A stretch of 64,000 nucleotides of DNA from Oryzomicrobium sp. (GTDB lineage Bacteria > Pseudomonadota > Gammaproteobacteria > Burkholderiales > Rhodocyclaceae). Below the pieces are notes generated by a model, which was not told where the DNA came from, did no database searches, and saw nothing but the letters and a program-made list of their open reading frames with translations. The translations under genes and the position numbers were made by a program. The stretch's first letter is position 1, and the number at the start of each line of letters is the position of its first letter. Positions 9,085-17,791 of the stretch are shown here, one piece after another. The stretch is taken from the NCBI RefSeq assembly GCF_021287045.1, contig NZ_JAJTBG010000011.1, positions 1 to 64,000 of the forward strand, given 5' to 3'.

Positions 9085-9947
9085 CCGTGCGCCGTGCCAA
9101 CAACGAGCCCCGCTGGATGCGGGTGCTGCTGCTCGTCGTCGCCCTGGGCTTCCTCGCCCTGTTCCTCGGCTTTCCCCTGGTCACCGTCTTCTACGAGGCG
9201 CTGAAGAAGGGCGTGGACGCCTACCTGGCCGGCCTGGCCGACCCGGAGGCCCGTTCCGCCATCCTCCTGACCCTGGGGGTGGCCGCGGCGGCGATTCCCT
9301 TCAACATCGCCTTCGGCGTGGCCGCCGCCTGGGCCATCGCCAAGTTCGACTTCCGCGGCAAGAGCCTCCTCATCACCCTGATCGACCTGCCCTTCGCCGT
9401 GTCGCCGGTGGTGGCCGGCCTGCTCTTCGTGCTCATCTTCGGCTCCCAGGGCTGGCTCGGCCCCTGGCTGGCGGAGCACGACATCAAGATCATCTTCGCC
9501 ATTCCCGGCATCGTGCTCGCCACCCTGTTCGTCACCTTCCCCTTCGTCGCCCGGGAGCTGATCCCGCTGATGCAGGCCCAGGGCAAGGACGAGGAAGAGG
9601 CCGCCGTGTCCCTGGGGGCCTCGGGCTGGCAGATGTTCTGGCGGGTCACCGTGCCCAACATCAAGTGGGGCCTGCTCTACGGCGTGATCCTGGCCAACGC
9701 CCGGGCCATGGGCGAGTTCGGCGCGGTGTCGGTGGTCTCCGGCCACATCCGCGGCGAGACCAACACCCTGCCGCTGCACGTGGAGATCCTCTACAACGAG
9801 TACCAGTCCGTGGCCGCCTTCGCCTCGGCCTCGATCCTGGCCCTGCTGGCCCTGGTCACCCTGGTCGCCAAGACCGTGGTGGAGTGGCGCATGCGCAAAG
9901 AAACCGAAATGCTGACGGCCGACCTGCCGCCGGAGAAAACCGAATGA
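9081..9947 (+). CDS. cysW: Sulfate ABC transporter permease CysW
   Basis: A 288-residue second permease subunit, heterodimer partner of CysT. It has about six membrane segments. The ATPase-coupling loop is [20 protein letters not shown] near residues 173-192, and the CysW-type motif [19 protein letters not shown] follows. The start is the ATG overlapping the cysT stop. The open frame extends far upstream, but that part is only a shadow of cysT. The stop overlaps the cysA ATG by 4 bases, continuing the coupled chain. Confidence 0.96.
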   Translation: MTVRRANNEPRWMRVLLLVVALGFLALFLGFPLVTVFYEALKKGVDAYLAGLADPEARSAILLTLGVAAAAIPFNIAFGVAAAWAIAKFDFRGKSLLITLIDLPFAVSPVVAGLLFVLIFGSQGWLGPWLAEHDIKIIFAIPGIVLATLFVTFPFVARELIPLMQAQGKDEEEAAVSLGASGWQMFWRVTVPNIKWGLLYGVILANARAMGEFGAVSVVSGHIRGETNTLPLHVEILYNEYQSVAAFASASILALLALVTLVAKTVVEWRMRKETEMLTADLPPEKTE

Positions 9948-11032
9948 GCATCGACATCCGCAACATCAGCAAGCGCTTCGGCAACTTCGTCGCGCTCGAC
10001 AACATCAACCTGGACATTCCCACCGGCGAACTGGTGGCCCTGCTCGGCCCCTCCGGCTGCGGCAAGACCACCCTGCTGCGCATCATCGCCGGCATGGAAA
10101 GCGCCGACGAGGGCCAGGTGCTGTTCGGCGGCGCCGAGGCTACCCACCTGCACGCCCGGGAACGCCAGGTCGGCTTCGTCTTCCAGCACTACGCCTTGTT
10201 CCGCCACATGAGCGTGTTCGAGAACGTGGCCTTCGGCCTGCGCGTCAAGCCGCGCAAGGAGCGTCCCAGTGAGTCCGAGATTCGCAAGCGGGTCATGGAG
10301 CTGCTCTCCCTGGTCCAGCTCGACTGGCTGGCCGACCGCTACCCGTCCCAGTTATCCGGCGGTCAGCGGCAGCGCATCGCCCTGGCCCGGGCCCTGGCGG
10401 TGGAGCCCAAGGTGCTGCTGCTCGACGAGCCCTTCGGCGCCCTGGACACCAAGGTGCGCAAGGAACTGCGCCGCTGGCTGCGCCGCCTGCACGACGAGAT
10501 GCACATCTCCTCGGTGTTCGTCACCCACGACCAGGAAGAGGCCCTGGAAGTGGCCGACCGGGTGGTGGTGATGAACAAGGGGCGCATCGAGCAGGTGGGC
10601 AGTCCGGACCAGGTCTACTCCAACCCGGCCACCCCCTTCGTCTACCAGTTCCTCGGCAACGTGAACGTCTTCCACAGCCGCCTCCAGGGCAACCTGTGGG
10701 CCGAGGTGGCGCGGCGGGAGGATGGGGCGGGCGGGGAGGGCGGCGGGGCCGGCGACAGCCTGGCCTTCGTCCGTCCCCACGACATCGACATCCTGCGCGA
10801 GCCGGTGCCGGACGCCCTGGGCGCCGAGGTGCGCTACGTGCACCCGATCGGCCCGGTGGTGCGCGTCGAGCTGGCCCACCAGTCCGAGCTGGTGGAAGTG
10901 GAGCTGACCCGGGAGCGCCAGGAAGAGCTGCAACTGGCCCAGGGCCAGTCGGTCTGGCTCAAGCCGCGCCAGGTGCGCGTCTTCCCCGCTGGCACCGTGG
11001 CCGGCGAGGCCCTCCAGGATTTTTCCATCTGA
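9944..11032 (+). CDS. cysA: Sulfate/thiosulfate ABC transporter ATPase CysA
   Basis: A 362-residue cytoplasmic ATPase that drives sulfate uptake through CysTW. Walker A is [12 protein letters not shown] from residue 35. The Q-loop is [12 protein letters not shown], the signature [15 protein letters not shown], Walker [13 protein letters not shown], and the switch histidine lies in [13 protein letters not shown]-terminal regulatory TOBE-like domain (about residues 240-362) includes [13 protein letters not shown] low-complexity Gly-rich insertion at about residues 257-268 is a small local oddity. Start chosen at the ATGA overlap with cysW. Confidence 0.97.
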   Translation: MSIDIRNISKRFGNFVALDNINLDIPTGELVALLGPSGCGKTTLLRIIAGMESADEGQVLFGGAEATHLHARERQVGFVFQHYALFRHMSVFENVAFGLRVKPRKERPSESEIRKRVMELLSLVQLDWLADRYPSQLSGGQRQRIALARALAVEPKVLLLDEPFGALDTKVRKELRRWLRRLHDEMHISSVFVTHDQEEALEVADRVVVMNKGRIEQVGSPDQVYSNPATPFVYQFLGNVNVFHSRLQGNLWAEVARREDGAGGEGGGAGDSLAFVRPHDIDILREPVPDALGAEVRYVHPIGPVVRVELAHQSELVEVELTRERQEELQLAQGQSVWLKPRQVRVFPAGTVAGEALQDFSI

Positions 11033-11040
11033 CCTTGGCC

Positions 11041-11063
11041 GGGCCGGCATTGTTTGCCGGCCC
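11041..11063 (+). terminator. Hairpin downstream of cysA
   Basis: GGGCCGGCA (11041-11049) pairs with TGCCGGCCC (11055-11063) and a 5-base loop. No T run follows, so termination may be weak or factor-assisted. Confidence 0.45.
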
Positions 11064-11256
11064 GCCAGCCATGCCGCCGTAGTGCCGCGTTGCCGCTGCT
11101 GCTGCTCATAAATTAGGCAAGTGCGCCGAGATCGGGTAGAATCCGCCTCCTTCCCGTAGTTGTTCCCAGGTCGCCCGCTCGATGCGTCGAGGGCGGCCGT
11201 TTGTTTTTCGCGGGCCGGCATTCCGCGGCCCGCCGATACTCGGCTCCTCTCGGCAC

Positions 11257-12318
11257 ATGGAATTCGTCGGCTACACCCTCCGCAACAACCTGTTCGTGGC
11301 GCCCATGGCGGGCGTCACCGACCGTCCCTTCCGCCAGCTGTGCAAGAAGCTCGGCGCCGGGCTGGCGGTGTCGGAGATGGTCACGTCCAACTCGCTGCTC
11401 TACGGCAGCAAGAAGACCGAGCGGCGTGCCAACCACCAGGGCGAAGTGGCGCCGATCTCGGTGCAGATCGCCGGGGCCGACCCGGCGATGATGGCCGAGG
11501 CCGCCAAGTACAACGTGGACCGCGGCGCCCAGATCATCGACATCAACATGGGCTGCCCGGCCAAGAAGGTGTGCAACGTCATGGCCGGCTCCGCCCTGAT
11601 GCAGGACGAGCCCCTGGTGGCGCGCATCCTGGAGGCGGTGGTGAAGGCGGTGCCGGACACTCCGGTGACGCTCAAATTCCGCACCGGCTGGAACCGGCAG
11701 AACAAGAACGCGCCGATCATCGCCCGCATCGCCGAGGAATCCGGCATCCGCGCCGTGGCCATCCACGGCCGCACCCGGGCCGACCAGTACACCGGCGACG
11801 CCGAGTACGAAACCATTGCCCTGGTGAAGCGTCAGATCGCCATTCCGGTGATCGCCAACGGCGACATCACCACGCCGGAAAAGGCCAAGTACGTGCTCGA
11901 TGCGACCGGCGCCGACGGCGTCATGATCGGCCGTGCCGCCCAGGGCCGGCCCTGGATCTTCCGCGAGATCGAGCACTACCTGAAGACCGGCGAGAAGCTG
12001 CCGCCGCCCAAGGTGAGCGAGATCCGCGAGATTCTCGGCGAGCACCTGGAAGACCTCTACGGCTTCTACGGCCTGGAGACCGGCGTGCGCGTCGCGCGCA
12101 AGCACATCTCCTGGTACACCAAGGGCTTGCCCGGTTCGGCGGCGTTCCGCTTCGCCATGAACCAGCTGCCCACGGTGGAGGAGCAGCGCGCCGCCATTGC
12201 CGAGTTCTTCGACCGGCTGGCGGCCGAGCACGAGCGGTTGCACTACGAGGAAGACAGCAGCGGGGCCGTCTCGGGGGCGGCCGACGATAACGACAAGAAA
12301 GAGGTACTGGCGGCATGA
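11257..12318 (+). CDS. dusB: tRNA-dihydrouridine synthase B
   Basis: A 353-residue flavoenzyme that reduces uridines to dihydrouridine in the tRNA D-loop, using FMN and NADPH. It has the N-terminal APMAGVTDRPFRQLCKKLG, the catalytic cysteine C100 in NMGCPAKKV, the FMN-phosphate region IANGDITTPEKA and GADGVMIGRAAQGRPW, then a C-terminal helical tRNA-binding domain. The ATG before EFVGYTL is chosen because upstream in-frame residues are low-complexity Arg/Gly/Pro. It overlaps fis by 4 bases. The dusB-fis pair is a classic proteobacterial operon. Confidence 0.96.
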   Translation: MEFVGYTLRNNLFVAPMAGVTDRPFRQLCKKLGAGLAVSEMVTSNSLLYGSKKTERRANHQGEVAPISVQIAGADPAMMAEAAKYNVDRGAQIIDINMGCPAKKVCNVMAGSALMQDEPLVARILEAVVKAVPDTPVTLKFRTGWNRQNKNAPIIARIAEESGIRAVAIHGRTRADQYTGDAEYETIALVKRQIAIPVIANGDITTPEKAKYVLDATGADGVMIGRAAQGRPWIFREIEHYLKTGEKLPPPKVSEIREILGEHLEDLYGFYGLETGVRVARKHISWYTKGLPGSAAFRFAMNQLPTVEEQRAAIAEFFDRLAAEHERLHYEEDSSGAVSGAADDNDKKEVLAA

Positions 12319-12551
12319 GCCAAGGCAACGACATCTCGGCGTGCGTATTCGGCGCGCTGGAAAAGTATTTTCACGACCTCGACGGCGAGGAGCCGGCGGC
12401 GATCTACGACATGGTGCTCAAGAGCGTCGAGCGCCCCATGCTCGAAGTGGTGCTCAAGCAGGCCGGCGGCAACCAGACGGTGGCGGCCCAGATGCTCGGC
12501 ATCAACCGCAACACCCTGCGCAAGAAACTGGTCGAGCATTCCCTGATCTGA
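12315..12551 (+). CDS. fis: DNA-binding protein Fis
   Basis: A 78-residue nucleoid-associated regulator, somewhat shorter at the N-terminus than enteric Fis (98 residues), as usual in betaproteobacteria. The C-terminal helix-turn-helix is QTVAAQMLGINRNTLRKKL (about residues 55-73). The dimerisation helices lie before it (EPAAIYDMVLKSVERPMLEV). Fis bends DNA, organises the nucleoid and activates rRNA promoters. The gene is co-translated with dusB by an ATGA overlap and followed about 100 bases later by purH. Confidence 0.96.
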   Translation: MSQGNDISACVFGALEKYFHDLDGEEPAAIYDMVLKSVERPMLEVVLKQAGGNQTVAAQMLGINRNTLRKKLVEHSLI

Positions 12552-12650
12552 TCCCGGGGGCGGGGCCGCGCCTGGTCTTCGCCCTTGCCGTTCCGAGCGG
12601 CGACGCATTTCCGCTTATTCCGTTTTTCTTTTTTTCAGCCCGTTCCCGTC

Positions 12651-14237
12651 ATGAAGATTCGCCAAGCCCTGATCAGCCTCTCCGACAAGCGCGGAGCCCT
12701 TGAATTCGCCCGCGGCCTCGCCGCCCAGGGCGTCAAGCTCCTGTCCACCGGCGGCACCGCCAAACTGCTCAAGGACGCCGGGCTGGACGTGACCGAGATC
12801 GGCGACTACACCGGCTTTCCGGAAATGCTCGACGGCCGGGTGAAGACCCTGCACCCGAAGGTGCACGGCGGCATCCTGGCCCGCCGCGACCTGCCCGAGC
12901 ACCTGGCCACCATCGCCGCCCACGACATCCCCGCCATCGACCTGGTGTGCGTGAACCTCTACCCGTTCCGCGAGACCGTCGCCAAGGCTGGCGTGACCCT
13001 GGCCGACGCCATCGAGAACATCGACATCGGCGGCCCGGCCATGGTCCGTTCCGCCGCCAAGAACTACGCCGGCGTGGCCATCGTCACCGACCCGGACGAC
13101 TACGCTCCGCTGCTCGCCGAAATGCAGGCCAACGGCGGCGCCCTGTCCCTGACCACCCGCTTCGGCCTGGCCAAGAAGGCCTTCACCCACACCGCCCGCT
13201 ACGACTCGGCCATCGCTAACTGGCTGACCGGCCAGGACAACGCCGTGGCCGAGGCTCCGGAAGCCGCCGCGCCGATCCCCGCCGCCTTCCCCGAGAAGCT
13301 GCAACTGGCCTTCGACCGGGTCGAGACCCTGCGCTACGGCGAGAACCCGCACCAGCAGGCTGCCTTCTACCGCGACACCGGCTCCACCGCCGGCGCCATC
13401 GCCAACTACCACCAGCTCCAGGGCAAGGAACTGTCCTACAACAACATCGCCGACGCCGATGCCGCCTGGGAATGCGTCAAGACCTTCGATACCCCGGCCT
13501 GCGTCATCATCAAACACGCCAATCCCTGTGGCGTGGCCATCGGCGCCACCCTGGTGGAAGCCTACGACAAGGCCTTCAAGACCGACACCACCTCCGCCTT
13601 CGGCGGCATCATCGCCTTCAACCGGGAGCTGGACGGTTCCGCCGCCACCGCCGTGGCCAAGCAGTTCGTCGAGGTGGTGATCGCCCCGGCCTTCTCCTCC
13701 GAAGCCCGCCAGATCTTCGCCGCCAAGCAGAACGTGCGCCTGCTCGAAGTGCCCCTGGAGCGCGCCTACCACGCCTTCGAGCTGAAGCGCGTCGGCGGCG
13801 GCCTGCTGGTGCAGAGCCCGGACATGTTCAACGTCCAGCCTTCCGACCTGAAGGTGGTGACCAAGAAGGCCCCCACCGACGGCCAGCTCGAAGACCTGCT
13901 GTTCGCCTACCGGGTCGCCAAGTTCGTCAAGTCCAACGCCATCGTCTTCTGCGGCGGCGGCATGACCCTGGGCGTGGGCGCCGGCCAGATGAGCCGGGTC
14001 GATTCGACCCGCATCGCCGCCATCAAGGCCCAGAACGCCGGCCTGTCCCTGGCCGGCTCCGCCGTGGCCTCCGACGCCTTCTTCCCGTTCCGCGACGGGG
14101 TGGATGTGCTGGCCGAAGCTGGCGCCGTGGCGGTGATCCAGCCCGGCGGCTCGATGCGCGACGCCGAGGTGATTGCCGCCGCCGACGAGCACGGCCTGGC
14201 CATGGTGTTCACCGGCGCCCGCCACTTCCGCCACTAA
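12651..14237 (+). CDS. purH: Bifunctional AICAR formyltransferase / IMP cyclohydrolase
   Basis: A 528-residue cytoplasmic enzyme catalysing the last two steps of de novo purine synthesis (AICAR to FAICAR to IMP). The N-terminal cyclohydrolase domain shows [36 protein letters not shown] and [16 protein letters not shown]. The C-terminal formyltransferase domain shows [14 protein letters not shown] with the catalytic Lys-His pair, and ends [19 protein letters not shown] 12651 (KIRQALIS) is chosen; upstream in-frame residues look non-coding. It is in a purine group with purD, interrupted only by pagP. Confidence 0.98.
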   Translation: MKIRQALISLSDKRGALEFARGLAAQGVKLLSTGGTAKLLKDAGLDVTEIGDYTGFPEMLDGRVKTLHPKVHGGILARRDLPEHLATIAAHDIPAIDLVCVNLYPFRETVAKAGVTLADAIENIDIGGPAMVRSAAKNYAGVAIVTDPDDYAPLLAEMQANGGALSLTTRFGLAKKAFTHTARYDSAIANWLTGQDNAVAEAPEAAAPIPAAFPEKLQLAFDRVETLRYGENPHQQAAFYRDTGSTAGAIANYHQLQGKELSYNNIADADAAWECVKTFDTPACVIIKHANPCGVAIGATLVEAYDKAFKTDTTSAFGGIIAFNRELDGSAATAVAKQFVEVVIAPAFSSEARQIFAAKQNVRLLEVPLERAYHAFELKRVGGGLLVQSPDMFNVQPSDLKVVTKKAPTDGQLEDLLFAYRVAKFVKSNAIVFCGGGMTLGVGAGQMSRVDSTRIAAIKAQNAGLSLAGSAVASDAFFPFRDGVDVLAEAGAVAVIQPGGSMRDAEVIAAADEHGLAMVFTGARHFRH

Positions 14238-14246
14238 GGCCGGTCC

Positions 14247-14858
14247 GTGCTGCGCCGCCTCGCCGCTTCCCTGGCTCCGGCCTTGGCCCTGTGGGGCGCC
14301 CTCCTGGCGTCCCCGGGGACGGCCCTGGCCGACGATGCCGGTGCCACCGGCGCCGTGCCCGCGATCCAGGCGGACGCCGCCGGCGATTCCTGGCTCGACC
14401 GGGCCCGGCAGAAGCTGTCGACCATCTGGAACGACGGGCGCAACGAGCTGTACGTGCCCCTGGAAACCTACCACCTGCGTTCGGCCTACAGTCGCGAGAA
14501 GATCGACAGCTTCAACGAGACGCCCCTGGGCATCGGCCTGGGGCGCGGCATCTACGACGCCGACGGCGACTGGCACGGCATTTACGCCATGGGTTTCCAG
14601 GATTCCCACTACAAGCCCGAGTACATGCTCGGTTACGGCTACAAGACTTACTGGCACCTGGCCGGCGAGCTGAAGTTCGGCCTGGGCTACACCGCCTTCC
14701 TCACGGCGCGCTCCGACATTGCCCGCTACACCCCGGTGCCCGCCGTCCTGCCCATCGCCTCCCTGGAATACCGGGACGTGTCCTTCGACACCGCCTACGT
14801 GCCCGGCGGCAGCGGCTTCGGCAACATCCTCTTTTTCTGGGGCAAGGTCCGCTTCTGA
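14247..14858 (+). CDS. pagP: Lipid A palmitoyltransferase PagP-like outer-membrane enzyme
   Basis: A 203-residue protein starting with GTG. A signal peptide covers about residues 1-28 (ending PGTALA). The mature barrel matches PagP: YVPLETYHLRSAYSREKID, GIGLGRGIYDADGDWHGIYA, FQDSHYKPEYMLGYGYKTYW, then PVPAVLPIASLEY. The catalytic His is H76, and the Asp-Ser pair is D119-S120, equivalent to E. coli H33, D76 and S77. It transfers a palmitate from phospholipid to lipid A in the outer membrane, raising resistance to cationic peptides. It begins only 9 bases after purH and is followed by purD, an unusual setting for an envelope gene. No PhoP-like box was sought successfully. Confidence 0.88.
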   Translation: MLRRLAASLAPALALWGALLASPGTALADDAGATGAVPAIQADAAGDSWLDRARQKLSTIWNDGRNELYVPLETYHLRSAYSREKIDSFNETPLGIGLGRGIYDADGDWHGIYAMGFQDSHYKPEYMLGYGYKTYWHLAGELKFGLGYTAFLTARSDIARYTPVPAVLPIASLEYRDVSFDTAYVPGGSGFGNILFFWGKVRF

Positions 14859-14900
14859 CGGCCCGGCCCCGCGACGCACAAACATAAGGAACGGTCCTCC

Positions 14901-16178
14901 ATGAAAGTTCTCGTCATCGGTTCCGGCGGCCGCGAACACGCCCTGGCGTGGCGCCTCGCCCAGTCCCCCCGGGTGCACAAGGTCTACGTCGCCCCGGGCA
15001 ACGCCGGCACCGCCCGGGAAGAGGCCCTGGAAAACCTGCCCATCACCGACCTCAACGCCCTGGCCGATTTCGCCGAGGCGGAAAAGATCCACATGACCGT
15101 GGTCGGCCCCGAGGCCCCCCTGGCCGCCGGCGCCGTGAACATCTTCCGCGAGCGGGGCCTGCGTGTCTTCGGCCCGACCAAGGAAGCCGCCCAGCTGGAG
15201 TCCTCCAAGGACTTCGCCAAGCGCTTCATGGCCCGCCACAACATACCCACCGCCGGCTTCGAGACCTTCACCGACGCCGCCGCAGCCCATGCCTACGTGG
15301 ACCGCCAGGGCGCCCCCATCGTCATCAAGGCCGACGGCCTGGCCGCCGGCAAGGGCGTGGTGGTGGCCATGGATCTGGCCGAGGCCCACGCCGCCATTGA
15401 CGACATGCTCGGCGGCAACAAGCTCGGCGACGCCGGCGCCCGGGTGGTGATCGAGGACTTCCTCGACGGCGAGGAAGCCAGCTTCATCGTCATGGTGGAC
15501 GGCAAGAACGTGCTGGCCCTGGCCTCCAGCCAGGACCACAAGCGCATCGGCGACGGCGACACCGGCCCCAACACCGGCGGCATGGGCGCCTATTCCCCGG
15601 CCCCGGTGGTGACTCCCCAGATCCACGCCAAGGTGATGCGCGAGATCATCCTGCCCACGGTGCGCGGCATGGAAGCCGACGGCATCCCCTTCACCGGCTT
15701 CCTCTACGCCGGGTTGATGATCGGCAAGGACGGCGGGGTGAAGACCCTGGAGTTCAACTGCCGCATGGGCGACCCGGAAACCCAGCCGATCATGATGCGC
15801 CTCAAGTCCGACCTGGTGGCCCTGCTCGAACACGCCACCAACGGCACCCTGGACCAGATCGAGGCCGAGTGGGACCGCCGTGTCGCCCTCGGCGTGGTGC
15901 TGGCCGCCGCCAACTATCCGGACACCCCGCGCAAGGGCGACATCATCGTCGGCCTGCCCGAGGGCAACGCCGCTTCTCCCGAGTGCCACGTGTTCCACGC
16001 CGGCACCGCGCAGCAGGACGGCCGGGTGGTGGCCTCCGGCGGCCGGGTGCTGTGCGTCACCGCCCTGGGCGAGAACGTCAAGCTGGCCCAGCAGGCCGCC
16101 TACGACGCGGTGGCCACCATCCGCTTCGACGGCATGCAGTACCGCCGCGACATCGGCCACCGGGCCGTGGCGCGCTGA
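14901..16178 (+). CDS. purD: Phosphoribosylamine-glycine ligase
   Basis: A 425-residue ATP-grasp enzyme making glycinamide ribonucleotide in purine synthesis. It shows the N-terminal [20 protein letters not shown], the signature [11 protein letters not shown], the ATP-grasp lysine loop [18 protein letters not shown], and [16 protein letters not shown]. The metal-binding region follows as [22 protein letters not shown] stands about 8-10 bases before the ATG. The gene is closed by a hairpin terminator before hemF. Confidence 0.98.
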   Translation: MKVLVIGSGGREHALAWRLAQSPRVHKVYVAPGNAGTAREEALENLPITDLNALADFAEAEKIHMTVVGPEAPLAAGAVNIFRERGLRVFGPTKEAAQLESSKDFAKRFMARHNIPTAGFETFTDAAAAHAYVDRQGAPIVIKADGLAAGKGVVVAMDLAEAHAAIDDMLGGNKLGDAGARVVIEDFLDGEEASFIVMVDGKNVLALASSQDHKRIGDGDTGPNTGGMGAYSPAPVVTPQIHAKVMREIILPTVRGMEADGIPFTGFLYAGLMIGKDGGVKTLEFNCRMGDPETQPIMMRLKSDLVALLEHATNGTLDQIEAEWDRRVALGVVLAAANYPDTPRKGDIIVGLPEGNAASPECHVFHAGTAQQDGRVVASGGRVLCVTALGENVKLAQQAAYDAVATIRFDGMQYRRDIGHRAVAR

Positions 16179-16203
16179 GCGTCATCCAGCAGCACCCATA
16201 ACG

Positions 16204-16229
16204 ACGGGCGGCCATGACCGCCCGTTTTT
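16204..16229 (+). terminator. Rho-independent terminator after purD
   Basis: ACGGGCGG (16204-16211) pairs perfectly with CCGCCCGT (16218-16225), loop of 6, followed by TTTT. Confidence 0.85.
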
Positions 16230-16251
16230 CCATCCCCAGCGAGACCCCTCC

Positions 16252-17157
16252 ATGGACATCCCCCAGCTCAAAGCCTATTTCACCGGCCTCCAGACGCGCA
16301 TCGTCGCCGCCCTGGAAGCCTTCGACGGCCACGCCTTCAAGACCGACGCCTGGGAGCGCCCCGAGGGCGGCGGCGGCCTGACCCGGGTGATCGAGGAGGG
16401 GGCCTTCTTCGAGCGCGGCGGCGTCAATTTCTCCCACGTCATGGGAGCGCGCATGCCGGCCTCGGCCACCGCCCACCGCCCTGAACTGGCCGGGCGGCGC
16501 TTCGAGGCCATGGGCGTGTCCCTGGTGCTGCACCCGCGTAACCCCTACTGCCCCACCGCCCACATGAACGTGCGCGCCTTCGTTGCCCTGAAGGACGGCG
16601 AGGCCCCGGTGTGGTGGTTCGGCGGCGGCATGGACATGACCCCCTACTACCCGTGGGAAGAGGACGTGCGCCACTTCCACGGTACCTGCAAGGCGGCCCT
16701 GGCTCCCTTCGGCGCCGACGTCTATCCGCGCTACAAGACCTGGTGCGACGAGTACTTCTTCTTGAAGCACCGCAACGAGCCCCGCGGCGTCGGCGGCGTG
16801 TTCTTCGACGATCTGGGGGCCGACGGGCTGGTGCCCTTCGAGCAGGCTTTCGCCCTCACCCAGGCGGTGGGCGACGCCTTCGTGCCGGCCTACCTGCCGG
16901 TGCTGGATGCGCGCCGCGACACGCCCTACGGCGAGCGGGAGCGGGACTTCCAGGCCTACCGGCGCGGCCGCTACGTGGAATTCAACCTGGTGTTCGACCG
17001 GGGCACCCTGTTCGGCCTGCAATCCGGCGGCCGCACCGAGTCGATCCTGATGTCCCTGCCGCCGGTGGTGAAGTGGCGCTACGACTGGCACCCGGAGCCG
17101 GGCAGTCCGGAAGCGAAGCTCTACGACGAGTTCCTCCGTCCCCGCGACTGGGCGTGA
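16252..17157 (+). CDS. hemF: Oxygen-dependent coproporphyrinogen III oxidase
   Basis: A 301-residue cytoplasmic enzyme that oxidatively decarboxylates coproporphyrinogen III to protoporphyrinogen IX in haem synthesis, needing O2. Recognised by [45 protein letters not shown], and the C-terminal [20 protein letters not shown] followed by [13 protein letters not shown]. The start is the ATG at MDIPQLKAY; the open frame upstream is a shadow of purD. It stands alone between two terminators, and the other hem genes of the window are on the opposite strand. Confidence 0.97.
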   Translation: MDIPQLKAYFTGLQTRIVAALEAFDGHAFKTDAWERPEGGGGLTRVIEEGAFFERGGVNFSHVMGARMPASATAHRPELAGRRFEAMGVSLVLHPRNPYCPTAHMNVRAFVALKDGEAPVWWFGGGMDMTPYYPWEEDVRHFHGTCKAALAPFGADVYPRYKTWCDEYFFLKHRNEPRGVGGVFFDDLGADGLVPFEQAFALTQAVGDAFVPAYLPVLDARRDTPYGERERDFQAYRRGRYVEFNLVFDRGTLFGLQSGGRTESILMSLPPVVKWRYDWHPEPGSPEAKLYDEFLRPRDWA

Positions 17158-17211
17158 GGTATTTCCCCGGAGCCGCGCCGATAGGCGCTCTCCAGGGAGG
17201 CGTCGCTGAAA

Positions 17212-17272
17212 CCAAGGCGGGGCGCGGAGTTCCAGGTGGCATGTCCGGAACCCCGCGCCCCGCTTGGCTTTT
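17212..17272 (+). terminator. Strong terminator after hemF
   Basis: A roughly 21-bp imperfect stem (17212-17233 with 17247-17267; CCAAGGCGGGGCGCGG against CCGCGCCCCGCTTGG) ends in CTTTT. Confidence 0.85.
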
Positions 17273-17319
17273 GGCCCGGTCCCCTTGGGGGTGCTGCGCC
17301 TTGTCATATGCGATCGGTC

Positions 17320-17347
17320 TGGACTGGGGTGATGACGCTGCTATACT
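17320..17347 (+). promoter_or_regulatory. Candidate promoter of the cobalamin riboswitch transcript
   Basis: TGGACT (17320-17325) and TATACT (17342-17347) are separated by 16 bp, about 45 bp before the conserved riboswitch core. The -10 is good and the -35 is only fair. Confidence 0.45.
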
Positions 17348-17392
17348 CGCCCCTCGCGGTCGTGCCCGAGCGGTGCGGCCGACAGATCGCGC

Positions 17393-17610
17393 CGGTGCCT
17401 CGCCAGAGGCTTAAAACGGGAATGCGGTGCAGGCGGTTTTTCCGCCCAATTCCGCAGCTGTCCCTGCAACTGTAAGCGGCGAACGAGAAGCGCACGCGGA
17501 CGGGAATCGCCCCGCTCCGCCGCCACTGGGCCCAATCCATGCCTCACGGATTGCCTGGGAAGGCCGCACTTCGAGTCTTGACCCGCGAGCCAGGAGACCT
17601 GCCGGCGTCT
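17393..17610 (+). ncRNA. Cobalamin (adenosylcobalamin-type) riboswitch
   Basis: This long leader has the conserved elements of the cobalamin aptamer in order: GAGGCTTAAAACGGGAATG, GCGGTGCAG, AATTCCGCAGCTGTCCCTGC followed by AACTGTAAGCGG, then GCCACTGGGCCC, TGGGAAGGC, and the B12 box GCCAGGAGACCTGCC at 17589-17603. In the known family, binding of coenzyme B12 shuts off the downstream gene. The regulated gene is the TonB receptor starting 188 bases after the box, and possibly the propeller-like gene after it. A pyrimidine run TCTCCTCCC at 17721-17729 could pair with the receptor's ribosome site at 17783-17790, which would give translational control. No clear U-run terminator is seen in the leader. 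Confidence 0.95.
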
Positions 17611-17791
17611 GGTCGCTCTTGCTTTGGTCCAGGGGATGGCCGAGGCACGGTGTCCTTCCGTCTGAGCGACGAACGAAGCGGCGAGGGCCGCATCGGTTCG
17701 CGCGGCAGACGTCCTTCGTGTCTCCTCCCGCGCTACCGACCGTTCGTGACGGCATGCCCTCGCCTTGTCGCAACCAGTCGACGGGGGAGAC

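Noticed and set aside
12615-16160. 1181-codon open frame antisense to purH-pagP-purD
   Set aside because: Composition artefact opposite three clear genes; repetitive HHQGG-type residues and no domain.
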